Shown here one piece after another: positions 13,177-21,182 of a stretch of DNA of 32,467 bases. The DNA comes from CAYVUI01 sp964454745. GTDB taxonomy: Bacteria; Planctomycetota; Phycisphaerae; Sedimentisphaerales; Anaerohalosphaeraceae. The stretch spans positions 1-32,467 of the forward strand of contig CAYVUI010000045.1 of the NCBI GenBank assembly GCA_964454745.1, given 5' to 3'. The position numbers were made by a program, and so were the translations under genes. The stretch's first letter is position 1. The number at the start of each line of letters is the position of its first letter. The notes below the pieces were generated by a model. That model did no database searches. It had not been told where the DNA came from and saw nothing but the letters and a program-made list of their open reading frames with translations.

Positions 13177-15885
13177 ATGGAAATGTTACGTAGAAATGTC
13201 CAGAATATCCTTATCGCGGCTGTTTTATTCATTCCGACCTGCTTATTTGGTCAAATCCAGGTTTGGAATGGCACTGTAAGTTCTAACTGGTCCGAGGTGG
13301 CCAACTGGAACACATTTTCCGTTCCATCGACGGGTGACCAGATTCAGGTCAGCGGTTCGGGCAGTTTTGAGTGTATCGCAGATGATATCGGTTACCTGGA
13401 GGTCAGCGAGGTGAAAGTTGTTGGCCGGGAGCTGATCCTGAGGGGCAATACCTATCTCAAGAATAATGCCGTGGTGCGGGATTTTCATATTTCCGGAGGG
13501 GGGACAGTGACAATTGAGGCCGGGGCCACCGCGGAACATACCCGCTGGACGCGGATCGGCAGAGTTACGGCTGGGACGATGAATGTCTACGGGACTTTTC
13601 TGACCGGAACCGAGCGTTTTGATGTCGGTTTTGACGGTGCGGTTGGGTCGGCATTGAATATTTACGAAGGCGGCCTGGTTCAGGCTGACGGCGGGGCGGT
13701 TTTTGATGTTTACGAAGGCAGTGTGATCAATATGTATGGCGGAACCCTGAAAAAGGCTGGGGATCAAGTCAGTACGTTTGGGGCTTTGATCAATACAGGG
13801 AAAATCTATTTTCCTCATCCCGGTGCGGACTATACACTGACTTACGAAGCTGACGGTTATACGTATTTGACCGTTACGATCCTGCCGGCCGATACCAGCA
13901 AAGCGCATTGGCCGCACCCGCAGGATGGAGCCAATCTTTCCCTGGGGGATACGGAAATCTCATGGACGCCGGGCGATGATGTCCTTTCACAGGATGTGTA
14001 TATCTGTGATGACCTGGATGAAATAAACGCCGCTGATCCCGGGTCGGCTTGTTATAGGGGCAATTATCCGTCCGCTCAGATGACTCTAAACGTTTCCGCT
14101 CTGGACTCAGGTAAAAAGTACTACTGGCGGGTGGATACGAATAAATCATCCGGAACTGTGCCGGGTGATGTCTGGTCGTTTAACAAAATCAAGGGTGAGT
14201 TTTACGGCATGGATTACAGTGGCGGTTTCCCGGTGGACTATGTAACAGTTCAGTCGCTTCAGGGGCTGGTCAACCGGGCCGGAGCGCGGTTGTATACCTA
14301 CAAGTGGGACACGGATTTTTACTGGCTGGGCAAGATGCCGGAGCTGGCGTTTTTGGAGCCGACCGTGCTCGGTGATAATGCGGAGGTCTTTACGATCCCG
14401 GAATTCGCAGGGGTCACGGATACCATGGTGGTCTATGACCGGGATGATTGCCGGGCGGCGGTGCTGGTCGCGCTGACCGCAGCGGGCATTTTGGATTCGC
14501 TGGCGGTGGAAAATGACGACATCGCCTATATGCAGGGGCTGGGCTACAGTATTCACACGGACAGCCGGGCGGACCTGCGGGGGCGATGGAGCAGCAATGA
14601 GACCGCCATAACCTGGGCATATAATAACCTCCGTGGAGATTGTATAGACAGTATGGCCGGGATCGACCCGGTCGAGGGGGCCCTGATTAAGGGTGCGGAC
14701 TTGTTCGTACAAAACAAGATGTTCGTCTTTCCGCTTGATGCGCATGGGGTGAACATTAATTACCAGACGAATATCCAGGATCAGATTCTTTCCACGTATC
14801 CCGCCGGGTCGAAGGTGCACGGCTGGTGGAGCAAAGAGGTTCGGGATGTCCATTACTTGAGCGAATTTGGCCTGACGGTAGGGCAGGTGGCGCCAAATAC
14901 GTCGTTCTTCTCAAAGCTGGACAAGCCGGCCGAGCCCCTGGTGCAGAACCTGTCGCGCGAGAAGGTGGTGTACAATCCTTCAAAGACGTATGTGACGATC
15001 TCATTCTCGCAGGGCGATTCGCTGCACTTCTGCCAGAAGGAAAACCTGACGCAGATGACCAATGCCAGCTCGATCGAGCCTGGCAAGGCCGTTGCGGAAA
15101 GATATGCGTTCGGACAGATGCATTCGACATTCCAGTGGGACCTTCAGCCACTGGTTGTGAAGCACCTGTATGACATCAAGCCCGATCACATGCTTTTTAC
15201 CGCCAAGGGGTATGGCTATACGAATCCGACGATCCAGTGGCAAAACGGCTTCATGAATCAACATTGCAATGATTCCCTGTATTACATGGATAAGGTTGGG
15301 GTGATTGACTATATGCTCAACGACAGCGAAGCGACGGATGTGGCAAATTATGAATCGATCCGCAAAATTTGCCGCAAGGTTCATCCGCGATCTATTGTTT
15401 ACAAGGGCCAGCTTGACGAGAGCGATGATGAGGACGATTCTCCGATGGTGATTGAAGGGGTGCCCGTCTTCCCGGATCCGGTTTTCGGGGTGGAGGACGA
15501 ATTCAGCAATTTCTATGTGCAGGATACGATTGACGCGATGGTGGCTTCCGCGAATAAGCGGCAATTTTACTGGGTGTTCCTCAAGCACAGCACCAATGAG
15601 CAGGAGGTGGAGCTTCTGTTCGAGGCATTGCAGGGGTATCCGCAGTTTGAGATCCTCGATTTTAATACGTTTATCGAATTCTACCGCGAGCGTGCCGGCG
15701 TGAAATACGGCGATTTTGACAATGATGGAAATGTGGATGCGGATGATGTTACCCGGCTGGCGGGCTGCTGGGGCACGAGCCTGGGAGATGCGGATTATGA
15801 CCCGGTGTGTGATATTTCGTACCCGAGGGGCAACCGCGTGGACTGGGCGGATTTCGTGAAAATGGCTGATTCGTGGATGAAGTAG
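13177..15885 (+). CDS. Large secreted GxGYxYP-like protein with dockerin-like C-terminus
   Basis: This protein of about 902 residues is exported: a signal peptide (MEMLRRNVQNILIAAVLFIPTCLFG) comes first. Next is a beta-rich region (about 27-215) with repeated G-x-x-N-Y-G/E-G turns, like the beta-helix passengers of planctomycete surface proteins. A fibronectin-like segment (about 245-340) has the phrases ISWTPGDDVLSQDVYI and KKYYWRVDT. From about 345 to 835 it resembles GxGYxYP family proteins: LQGLVNRAGARLYTY, then VTISFSQGDSLHF (about 611) and KGYGYTNP (about 677), a variant of the motif. The end (about 843-902) has a dockerin-like calcium repeat, GDFDNDGNVDADD, and a second half ending WADFVKMADSWMK. 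Enzyme activity is unknown; its neighbour is a fucosidase. AGAGG lies four bases before ATG 13177 and ten before ATG 13183, so either is possible. Confidence 0.75.
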   Translation: MEMLRRNVQNILIAAVLFIPTCLFGQIQVWNGTVSSNWSEVANWNTFSVPSTGDQIQVSGSGSFECIADDIGYLEVSEVKVVGRELILRGNTYLKNNAVVRDFHISGGGTVTIEAGATAEHTRWTRIGRVTAGTMNVYGTFLTGTERFDVGFDGAVGSALNIYEGGLVQADGGAVFDVYEGSVINMYGGTLKKAGDQVSTFGALINTGKIYFPHPGADYTLTYEADGYTYLTVTILPADTSKAHWPHPQDGANLSLGDTEISWTPGDDVLSQDVYICDDLDEINAADPGSACYRGNYPSAQMTLNVSALDSGKKYYWRVDTNKSSGTVPGDVWSFNKIKGEFYGMDYSGGFPVDYVTVQSLQGLVNRAGARLYTYKWDTDFYWLGKMPELAFLEPTVLGDNAEVFTIPEFAGVTDTMVVYDRDDCRAAVLVALTAAGILDSLAVENDDIAYMQGLGYSIHTDSRADLRGRWSSNETAITWAYNNLRGDCIDSMAGIDPVEGALIKGADLFVQNKMFVFPLDAHGVNINYQTNIQDQILSTYPAGSKVHGWWSKEVRDVHYLSEFGLTVGQVAPNTSFFSKLDKPAEPLVQNLSREKVVYNPSKTYVTISFSQGDSLHFCQKENLTQMTNASSIEPGKAVAERYAFGQMHSTFQWDLQPLVVKHLYDIKPDHMLFTAKGYGYTNPTIQWQNGFMNQHCNDSLYYMDKVGVIDYMLNDSEATDVANYESIRKICRKVHPRSIVYKGQLDESDDEDDSPMVIEGVPVFPDPVFGVEDEFSNFYVQDTIDAMVASANKRQFYWVFLKHSTNEQEVELLFEALQGYPQFEILDFNTFIEFYRERAGVKYGDFDNDGNVDADDVTRLAGCWGTSLGDADYDPVCDISYPRGNRVDWADFVKMADSWMK

Positions 15886-16032
15886 GGGGCTGGCGGAGTT
15901 ATCTTACAAGAAAGCGACCGGCTTTATCCTCTTCTAACCGTCTATTTCATAGTTGTTTATGAGTTGGCGTTCGACGTGCTTACATTTTACTCAATACCCT
16001 GAGTAAATTTACTCAATGTATTGAACAAATTG
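15886..16032. other. Intergenic region with a triple 8-bp motif
   Basis: TTTACTCA occurs at 15986-15993 and 16008-16015, and its reverse complement TGAGTAAA at 16000-16007. The last two abut to make the palindrome GAGTAAATTTACTC (16001-16014). The cluster sits beside the duplicated gene remnant. It may be a regulator site, a terminator-like hairpin or a rearrangement scar. Confidence 0.4.
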
Positions 16033-16137
16033 TCAGATACAAAAGTGGATGACGAATTTCCAGAGGAAGTAGAAAAAGCCCAGACCCAGGAACTCCATGC
16101 TTTGTCCTCGGTATCGAAGTTTCTGCTGCTGTAAACA
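16033..16137 (-). pseudogene. Duplicated 3' remnant of the small membrane-protein gene
   Basis: Bases 16041-16080 are identical to 17896-17935, a 40-base perfect match that covers the last codons of the membrane-protein gene at 17888-18166. Similarity goes on, with small gaps, through GTCCTCGGTATCGA (16104-16117 against 17954-17967) to GTAAAC (16131 against 17981). Read on the minus strand it would give F-x-Y-F-L-W-K-F-V-I-H-F before a TGA at 16033-16035. Extra bases relative to the intact gene put the earlier part out of frame, and there is no start. It is a broken copy lying just downstream of the fucosidase gene, so the fucosidase gene is flanked by direct repeats. Confidence 0.8.
16041..16080. 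repeat. Direct repeat, left copy (40 bp perfect)
   Basis: Identical to 17896-17935 in the same orientation. The pair lies about 1.86 kb apart and brackets the fucosidase gene (16156-17862). Confidence 0.95.
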
Positions 16138-16155
16138 GTCCGGCTCGGGAGAAGG

Positions 16156-17862
16156 TTATTTTCGGCCCGTGTCAAACGTTCGGAAGAACTGCATTTGACG
16201 CATGGTCGTCAGGTCATCCGATTCGAGGGTGTCAAATCGAAACTTTTGGGCTTCCACCAGCGGGAAAGTGACCACCTGTACGGGATGAATTTTTTGCACA
16301 TCTGCCAGTTGTATCCATTTTCCGTCCTGCTCGCAGGAAAGTTTGTAGCGTTTGAGGCTGTCGAAGCATTCCACGACGCGGATGGCATTGATTTTGACCG
16401 GCTCGGGAAAGGTCAGCTCGATCCAGGGATTTTTGTCGTCCCGGGCTGAGCGCCAGTAGGACCAGAAGCTTTCGTCCAGTACAGCCTTGCCGGTATAGTC
16501 CCAGCCGTCCTGCTTGGTTTTGTCATAGGAGGAGTATTTCACAGCGGTCGGCCGATACGGCCCGAAGATGGTATCGGCCGGCTCTACCTCTTTGGCCGGT
16601 TTGTCCAGTGTAAGTTCTACAATGGTATCTATCTGATCATGATCTTTTTGCGGGAGGGAAATCTCGATGTATTTCGAGGTTTGGTTTACTGTCACATTTC
16701 CACCGGTCCGAGTGCGGGCTTTCGTGATTTTCGCGTCGATTGGGGGCAGCGTTTTCGTTTCTTTGCCTTGCCAGTCGAGTATATGCAGAAATACGGAGTC
16801 TTTTCGATAGGTCGCGGCCGACCAGAAGTCCGGTTTAAACGGGCCGCCGCGAGTGGCGTAAATGGCGGGGCCGTGTTCGCTGAGCCAGCTTCCGATTTCC
16901 CGCAGCCGCGCGGCGGTCCCAGGCTCAAAGCTGCCGTTCGGGTCCGGGCCGACGCCGATGAGGAAATTGCCGTTGGAGCCAACGGTCAGCACCAGCGACT
17001 GGATACATTCCTTCAGCGGTTTGATCTTGTCATTGGGGTTCCAGGACCAGTGCCCGCCGAGGGTCATGCAGGTCTCCCAGGGTTCTTCCCGGAATTCGCC
17101 TACCCGCTGTTCGGCGGTGGCGTAATCGCCGGACAGGATAAAGCGGTCGTTGATGACCGCGCCGGGCTGGAGCTGATAGACCATTTGGTGGATGTCCTTG
17201 ATTTGATCGCGAAACGGTTCCATTCGGCCGGGCGCGTTGTCGAACCACATGACCGGGATCGGGCCGTAGTTGGTGCAAAGCTCGCGGGTCTGGTTTTTGA
17301 CGTATTGCAGATAGGGGCCCTGGTTAGGGTCGCAGTAATTGGGGTGCTTCCAGTCGGAAATGCAGTAGTACGGGCTAAAGGCCAGGCCGCCCTCATGGCA
17401 TGCAGTGGCGATTGCCTGGGTGATGTCTTTGCCGTAGGGCGATTTGGGCGAGGTGATCTTGTAGTCGGTATAGTCGGTCTCAAACAGGCAGAAACCATCC
17501 ATATGCTTGGTGATGAATACGAGGTATTTCATACCGGCTTGTTTGCTGAGCTTTACCCAGTTGTCCGGGTTGAAGCTTGCGGGGTTCCATTTTGTATACA
17601 GTTTGTCGTACACTTCAATGGGGGTTAGGCCCTCCGGTTCTACGGGGTGCCAGTCGCAGATATGCGGCGTATAGCGGGACCAGCCGATCTCCTTGCCGGT
17701 CAGGGTGACCGGTCCCCAACTGATCATGATGCCGACGCGGAGGTCTTGCCAGCGGTTCAGTGCCTGGGGGTCGGCATGCAGGGAATTGGCCGGGGAGGCA
17801 TTTGCAGAAAACTGGCAGCACAGAACGATCAGCACAGCAAAAACGGGCAGGTATGATTTCAT
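16156..17862 (-). CDS. Secreted GH29 alpha-L-fucosidase with F5/8-type C-terminal domain
   Basis: This 568-residue exported enzyme belongs to glycoside hydrolase family 29, retaining alpha-L-fucosidases. A signal peptide (MKSYLPVFAVLIVLCCQFSANA) is followed by the catalytic barrel. Markers are RVGIMISWGP near the start, YLVFITKHMDGFCLFET (K-x-DGF typical of GH29), SPYYCISDWKHPNY and VMWFDNAPG, whose aspartate (about 208) is the expected nucleophile. LIGVGPDPNGSFEP matches the usual LLNVGP-DG-I block. Residues about 440-568 form a discoidin/F5-8 type C domain (WIELTFPEPVKINAIRVVE) that may bind sugar. GGAG lies six bases before ATG 17862. It probably acts on fucose-containing glycans outside the cytoplasm, beside the secreted GxGYxYP-like protein. 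The gene is bracketed by a direct repeat, which suggests insertion or local duplication. Confidence 0.9.
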   Translation of the reverse strand: MKSYLPVFAVLIVLCCQFSANASPANSLHADPQALNRWQDLRVGIMISWGPVTLTGKEIGWSRYTPHICDWHPVEPEGLTPIEVYDKLYTKWNPASFNPDNWVKLSKQAGMKYLVFITKHMDGFCLFETDYTDYKITSPKSPYGKDITQAIATACHEGGLAFSPYYCISDWKHPNYCDPNQGPYLQYVKNQTRELCTNYGPIPVMWFDNAPGRMEPFRDQIKDIHQMVYQLQPGAVINDRFILSGDYATAEQRVGEFREEPWETCMTLGGHWSWNPNDKIKPLKECIQSLVLTVGSNGNFLIGVGPDPNGSFEPGTAARLREIGSWLSEHGPAIYATRGGPFKPDFWSAATYRKDSVFLHILDWQGKETKTLPPIDAKITKARTRTGGNVTVNQTSKYIEISLPQKDHDQIDTIVELTLDKPAKEVEPADTIFGPYRPTAVKYSSYDKTKQDGWDYTGKAVLDESFWSYWRSARDDKNPWIELTFPEPVKINAIRVVECFDSLKRYKLSCEQDGKWIQLADVQKIHPVQVVTFPLVEAQKFRFDTLESDDLTTMRQMQFFRTFDTGRK

Positions 17863-17887
17863 AAATATCTCCAAATTGAGAAAACAA

Positions 17888-18166
17888 TTAAAGCAAAAAG
17901 TGGATGACGAATTTCCAGAGGAAGTAGAAAAAGCCAAAGGCCAGGAACCGCATGTCCTCGGTATCGAGGTCGCCCCGGCGGTAAACGATCAGGCCGATGC
18001 TGATGACTAAATGCGCCCCGGCGACGATAAGAAGCACAATAGCAGCCGGCTGGAAGAAGAAAACCACGCCGGCAAAAACGGCAGCGTCGATCAGTATACC
18101 TACCAACAGTGCGGTGAATACTTCAAAGAAACTATATCCGGGATTTTCGTTGTTTGCAGTAAACAC
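17888..18166 (-). CDS. Small membrane protein, unknown function
   Basis: This 92-residue protein has three hydrophobic stretches: VFTALLVGILIDAAVFAGVVFFF, AAIVLLIVAGAHLVISIGLIVY and LAFGFFYFLWKFVIHFLL. A polar link (RRGDLDTEDM) separates the last two. I know no named family for it. Starts are a GTG at 18166 with GGAG eight bases upstream, or a TTG at 18169. It ends 26 bases before the fucosidase start on the same strand, and follows the larger membrane protein (18195-19373) and hpt, so hpt, this pair and possibly the fucosidase could be cotranscribed. Its last third is duplicated as a broken copy at 16033-16137. Confidence 0.65.
   Translation of the reverse strand: MFTANNENPGYSFFEVFTALLVGILIDAAVFAGVVFFFQPAAIVLLIVAGAHLVISIGLIVYRRGDLDTEDMRFLAFGFFYFLWKFVIHFLL
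17896..17935. repeat. Direct repeat, right copy (40 bp perfect)
   Basis: Intact counterpart of 16041-16080. It lies inside the 3' end of the small membrane-protein gene, which shows that this side is the source sequence. Confidence 0.95.
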
Positions 18167-18194
18167 CAATTATACTCCGCAGGATTCTCATTCT

Positions 18195-19373
18195 CTATTC
18201 TTCTGGCTGGATGTTCAGCAGTGCGCGGAACTGGTCAAGTTTGGTAGTATATACGCGGGAAAAGAGCAGTTTGCGGGGGCGGTCCATCTGGTCATGGAAT
18301 TCAATCGTATGGTGGAGCAGGCCTTCGTGGAGGTCCGGGTTTTTAACGCCCAGGCTCTGGACGACCGGTTCGCCGAGCAGGCGGGGTTTTAGCAGGGCAA
18401 AGCCGCCCTCGGTTTTGGCCAGGTAGCACAGGTCCTTTTTGCGGCATTTACCGATCCGCTTGTTGGGAAAGCATTTACAGACCACGGCGGAATTGGGCAG
18501 GGTGCGGGGGATTTTCCGCTGGATGCCGCGGTCGGGCTCCCTGATGCCGAAAAGCCGGATCAGGACCGGATCGAGCAGCAGGGCCGAGAGGTACTTGATC
18601 CGCTTACGGCAGAAGTTGAACATCGCCAGGCAGACCAGGAACAGGAAAAGGTTGATAATGAAGGCCAGCGTGGGCGAAAATGCGTAAATTGCGGCCAGGG
18701 CTGCGGTTACGGCCTTGGAGATGATCTCAAAGATGGCGTCGAGCGTGGGAATCGGCGAGATCAGCACCAGCAGCTCGAAGAAGAATTTGACCGTGTGGAT
18801 CACGACAATATTGATCGCGATTGCGATGACCATCAGGGCATTGGCGGGGATATCGAGAAACCCGGCAGAATAGGCAACTGTGGTTGCCTCGGGCGGGGCG
18901 TTGCTTCCGGCCTGGGTCGCTGCCATGAAGATGACGGAATAGGCGATAACCGAGGCATAGGTCTCGGCCTGGTCGGCCAGTTCGGCTACGGCCTTGGTGG
19001 GCGTGGTAAACTTCGGGGCGGAGGTCAGGAGGGTAAGGCCCAGGAACGCGGCGAAAACGAGGGGATTATTGAGGGCCGGGTTGCCGGTGATGAGCTGATT
19101 TTCGGGCAGGGGCACCCATTCCTGGGAAGAGGCGATGGAAAGGCCCGAGAGGCAGGTCAGCCCGAAAAACGGCGATACGGCCACGGGAGCCAGCGGTCCG
19201 AGGGCCTCGGTGATCGGGACGGTCTCGATGAGCCTTTCAGCGGCGAACTGGTCTTCGGAAAAATCCTTTTTGCCGTAAGGTTCTTGCGCAAAAGAAGTTG
19301 TGAGCGTAAAGGCGAGGAAAACGAGGGCGACAAGCAATGCGAGGATGAGCTGATTGGGGCGTTTTTTCGTCAT
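18195..19373 (-). CDS. Unknown membrane protein with signal peptide and cysteine-rich cytoplasmic tail
   Basis: This 392-residue protein begins with a signal-like segment (ILALLVALVFLAFTLTTSFAQ). About four more hydrophobic segments follow, around residues 60-80, 105-120, 170-200 and 215-255 (ending FIINLFLFLVCLAMFNF). The C-terminal third is soluble, with a cysteine cluster C-K-C-F-P-N-K-R-I-G-K-C then C-Y (about 303-322) that could bind a metal, and a tail ending LLNIQPEE. The hydrophobic part faintly recalls DUF4126 membrane proteins (FGLTCLSGLS, SAPKFTTPTKAVAELAD), but I am not sure of that. Its ATG overlaps the hpt stop as ATGA, so translation is coupled to hpt. The small membrane protein follows 28 bases downstream. 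Confidence 0.7.
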   Translation of the reverse strand: MTKKRPNQLILALLVALVFLAFTLTTSFAQEPYGKKDFSEDQFAAERLIETVPITEALGPLAPVAVSPFFGLTCLSGLSIASSQEWVPLPENQLITGNPALNNPLVFAAFLGLTLLTSAPKFTTPTKAVAELADQAETYASVIAYSVIFMAATQAGSNAPPEATTVAYSAGFLDIPANALMVIAIAINIVVIHTVKFFFELLVLISPIPTLDAIFEIISKAVTAALAAIYAFSPTLAFIINLFLFLVCLAMFNFCRKRIKYLSALLLDPVLIRLFGIREPDRGIQRKIPRTLPNSAVVCKCFPNKRIGKCRKKDLCYLAKTEGGFALLKPRLLGEPVVQSLGVKNPDLHEGLLHHTIEFHDQMDRPRKLLFSRVYTTKLDQFRALLNIQPEE

Positions 19374-19963
19374 TTTTCGGTCTCCGGTTCGTCGGGTAGG
19401 TCGCAGAATTCGGGTTTTATGGTGGCGATATAGGGCAGGTCGCGGAAATTATCCTGATAATCGAGCCCGCAGCCGATTACAAAGCCGTCTTTGGGGATGT
19501 AAGCCCCGACGTGGTGGATGGGCACCTTGCGGGTGTGCGGTCCCTGCCGCTGGAGCATGACACAGACGCGGATATCGGCGGGTTTGTGCGGTTTGATCGC
19601 GTTAATGATCTCGCAGAGGGTGTTGCCGGTGTCGTAGATGTCGTCGAGGATCAATACCGAGTGAAAGCGGATATGCACGGGTGTATCGAGCAGATCAATG
19701 TTGACTTTCCCGGAGGATTGTGTGGAATGGTAGTAGCTGGCGGCGGAAATGGACTGGAAGTTGAATTTTTTCTCATCGAGCAGGCCCGTCTGGCGGAGAA
19801 GCTGGGTAAAATAGACCGCACCGCTTAGGACGGACAAAACGGTGACTTTGAGGGTGTCCTTGTAAATGTCCTGGAGCTGTCCAGCGATCTCGCGGGCCAT
19901 GGCGCGGACTTTGTCTTCGTCGATGAGAACCTGGTCAATGATGTTTTCGGGTTTTGGATTCAT
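19370..19963 (-). CDS. hpt: Hypoxanthine phosphoribosyltransferase
   Basis: This 197-residue enzyme joins hypoxanthine (or guanine) to PRPP for purine salvage. The PRPP-binding signature is VLILDDIYDTGNTL (about 103-116), with the paired acidic residues present. The flexible-loop region is SAASYYHS and the purine-binding end is KDGFVIGCGLDYQDNFRDLPYI, which matches the G-GLDY---R-LPYI block of bacterial Hpt. The PPi-binding loop reads VLSGAVYF. It lacks a targeting signal and is cytoplasmic. ATG 19963 is preferred because the family-like sequence starts there; ATG 19975 or 19999 would add up to 12 residues. No strong ribosome-binding site is seen. The downstream membrane-protein gene overlaps its stop by four bases. 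Confidence 0.9.
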   Translation of the reverse strand: MNPKPENIIDQVLIDEDKVRAMAREIAGQLQDIYKDTLKVTVLSVLSGAVYFTQLLRQTGLLDEKKFNFQSISAASYYHSTQSSGKVNIDLLDTPVHIRFHSVLILDDIYDTGNTLCEIINAIKPHKPADIRVCVMLQRQGPHTRKVPIHHVGAYIPKDGFVIGCGLDYQDNFRDLPYIATIKPEFCDLPDEPETEK

Positions 19964-20058
19964 ACGAGATATCATAGCCCAAAGCGAATATGAGTGCAAG
20001 AGTGGGTTTTTTCGGCCAAAAAGGGGATTCGGAAAATCGTAATCGGGATAAATCAGGT

Positions 20059-20086
20059 TTGCAATCGAGGCAGGTTCGGCTATAAT
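20059..20086 (+). promoter_or_regulatory. Sigma-70 type promoter of the BamD-LptE genes
   Basis: TTGCAA (20059-20064), a 16-base spacer and TATAAT (20081-20086, perfect) lie in the divergent gap before the BamD-like gene. Transcription would begin near 20093, within a few bases of an ATG at 20095 that opens a 13-codon frame. Confidence 0.65.
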
Positions 20087-20094
20087 TCGGGTTT

Positions 20095-20136
20095 ATGGAC
20101 TTATTGTGTGGAAAACTATGCAAAAGGACAAAATGA
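20095..20136 (+). CDS. Possible 13-codon leader peptide upstream of the BamD-like gene
   Basis: ATG 20095 opens MDLLCGKLCKRTK and stops at TGA 20134-20136, which overlaps the BamD-like start (ATG 20133) as ATGA. Because the promoter predicts a start near 20093, it would be almost leaderless. Ribosomes ending here would be placed to start the main gene. It is short enough to arise by chance. Confidence 0.3.
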   Translation: MDLLCGKLCKRTK

Positions 20137-21182
20137 AAAGGATATGGATATTATTTTCGGCTTTCCTGGTGTTCGGTGCTGTAATGGTCAGCGGGGAGAC
20201 TTTCCGGCTGGGCAAGGACCAGGACTGGGAAACGGTGGAATCGAGCGAAGAAGGATCGTTTGTGCTCGGGGTTTCGCAGCTTAAGCGTGCGATTGAAGAG
20301 GGCGATCTCAAAAGGGCTGACGAGATTGTTGCCGGCCTGAAGACGGAGCACCCCCAGCTTGCGGGCGAGGATCTCGATGCGTACATGAAGGCCGAGCGGC
20401 TCTATGCCAGGCGAAAGTTCGAGGATGCCATCAAGCGTTACGACAAGTTTCTGGATGAGTACCCTGAGAGCTGGCTGTATGAATCGGCACTGGAGAGGAA
20501 GTTTTCGCTGGCCAACCGTTTTCTTAATGGTGAAAAGCGCCGGGTGCTGGGTTTTGTGTACCTGCCGGCGTATGAAGAGGGTGTCAAGATGATGAACCAG
20601 ATCGCGGACCGCGCCGGTCCGTCGCCTGTGGGCTACCGGGCGCTGGTTACCCTGGCCGAGAGTCAGCGGCGCAAGGGTAAGTTTCTGGATGAATACGAAA
20701 CCTGGGCAAAGATTTCGGACCGCTGGCCGACCGGTGACGAGGGCCGCGATGCCCAGCTTGGTATGGCGTACAGCCTGCATTCAGCATACCAGGGCCCCCT
20801 TTTTGACAGTGCGAGTCTTTCGGCGGCGAAAACGTATTACGAAAATGTCGAGCAGCGTTATCCGCAATTGAAAGATGACTATGCGATCCCGGGCAAAATC
20901 GATATGGTCAATGAGCAGCGTTCGTACAAGGAGTATCATATCGGGCAGTATTACGAGCGGACGGAGAATTTTGAGTCTGCCCGGATTATTTACCGGTCGG
21001 TGCTGGATCGCTGGCCGGATACGACCGGGGCGCGGCTCAGTGAACAGCGGCTCGATGCGATCAATGTCGATGACCCGGCTTCACTGGTCAAGCGGGATGT
21101 GTATCGCAGGGCCTTTGACTACAGTGTGTATTTTCTTGATGAATGGATCGGCAAGATTGACCTTAGCGGAGTGCTGAAATAA
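20133..21182 (+). CDS. BamD-like TPR outer-membrane assembly protein
   Basis: This 349-residue exported protein is built of TPR-like helix pairs, for example AEEL-style segments AERLYARRKFEDAIKRYDKFLDEYPES (about 90-115), EYHIGQYYERTENFESARIIYRSVLDRWPDT (about 270-300) and several between. The spacing A-x-K-Y-x-x-F-x-x-x-Y-P is typical of BamD/YfiO-type outer membrane assembly factors. The signal peptide (MKRIWILFSAFLVFGAVMVSG) has no clear lipobox cysteine, unlike E. coli BamD, so it may be periplasmic rather than a lipoprotein. AAGGA lies a few bases before ATG 20133; ATG 20118 and GTG 20106 are in-frame alternatives. The LptE-like lipoprotein gene begins directly after the stop, so the two form an envelope-assembly pair. 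Confidence 0.78.
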   Translation: MKRIWILFSAFLVFGAVMVSGETFRLGKDQDWETVESSEEGSFVLGVSQLKRAIEEGDLKRADEIVAGLKTEHPQLAGEDLDAYMKAERLYARRKFEDAIKRYDKFLDEYPESWLYESALERKFSLANRFLNGEKRRVLGFVYLPAYEEGVKMMNQIADRAGPSPVGYRALVTLAESQRRKGKFLDEYETWAKISDRWPTGDEGRDAQLGMAYSLHSAYQGPLFDSASLSAAKTYYENVEQRYPQLKDDYAIPGKIDMVNEQRSYKEYHIGQYYERTENFESARIIYRSVLDRWPDTTGARLSEQRLDAINVDDPASLVKRDVYRRAFDYSVYFLDEWIGKIDLSGVLK

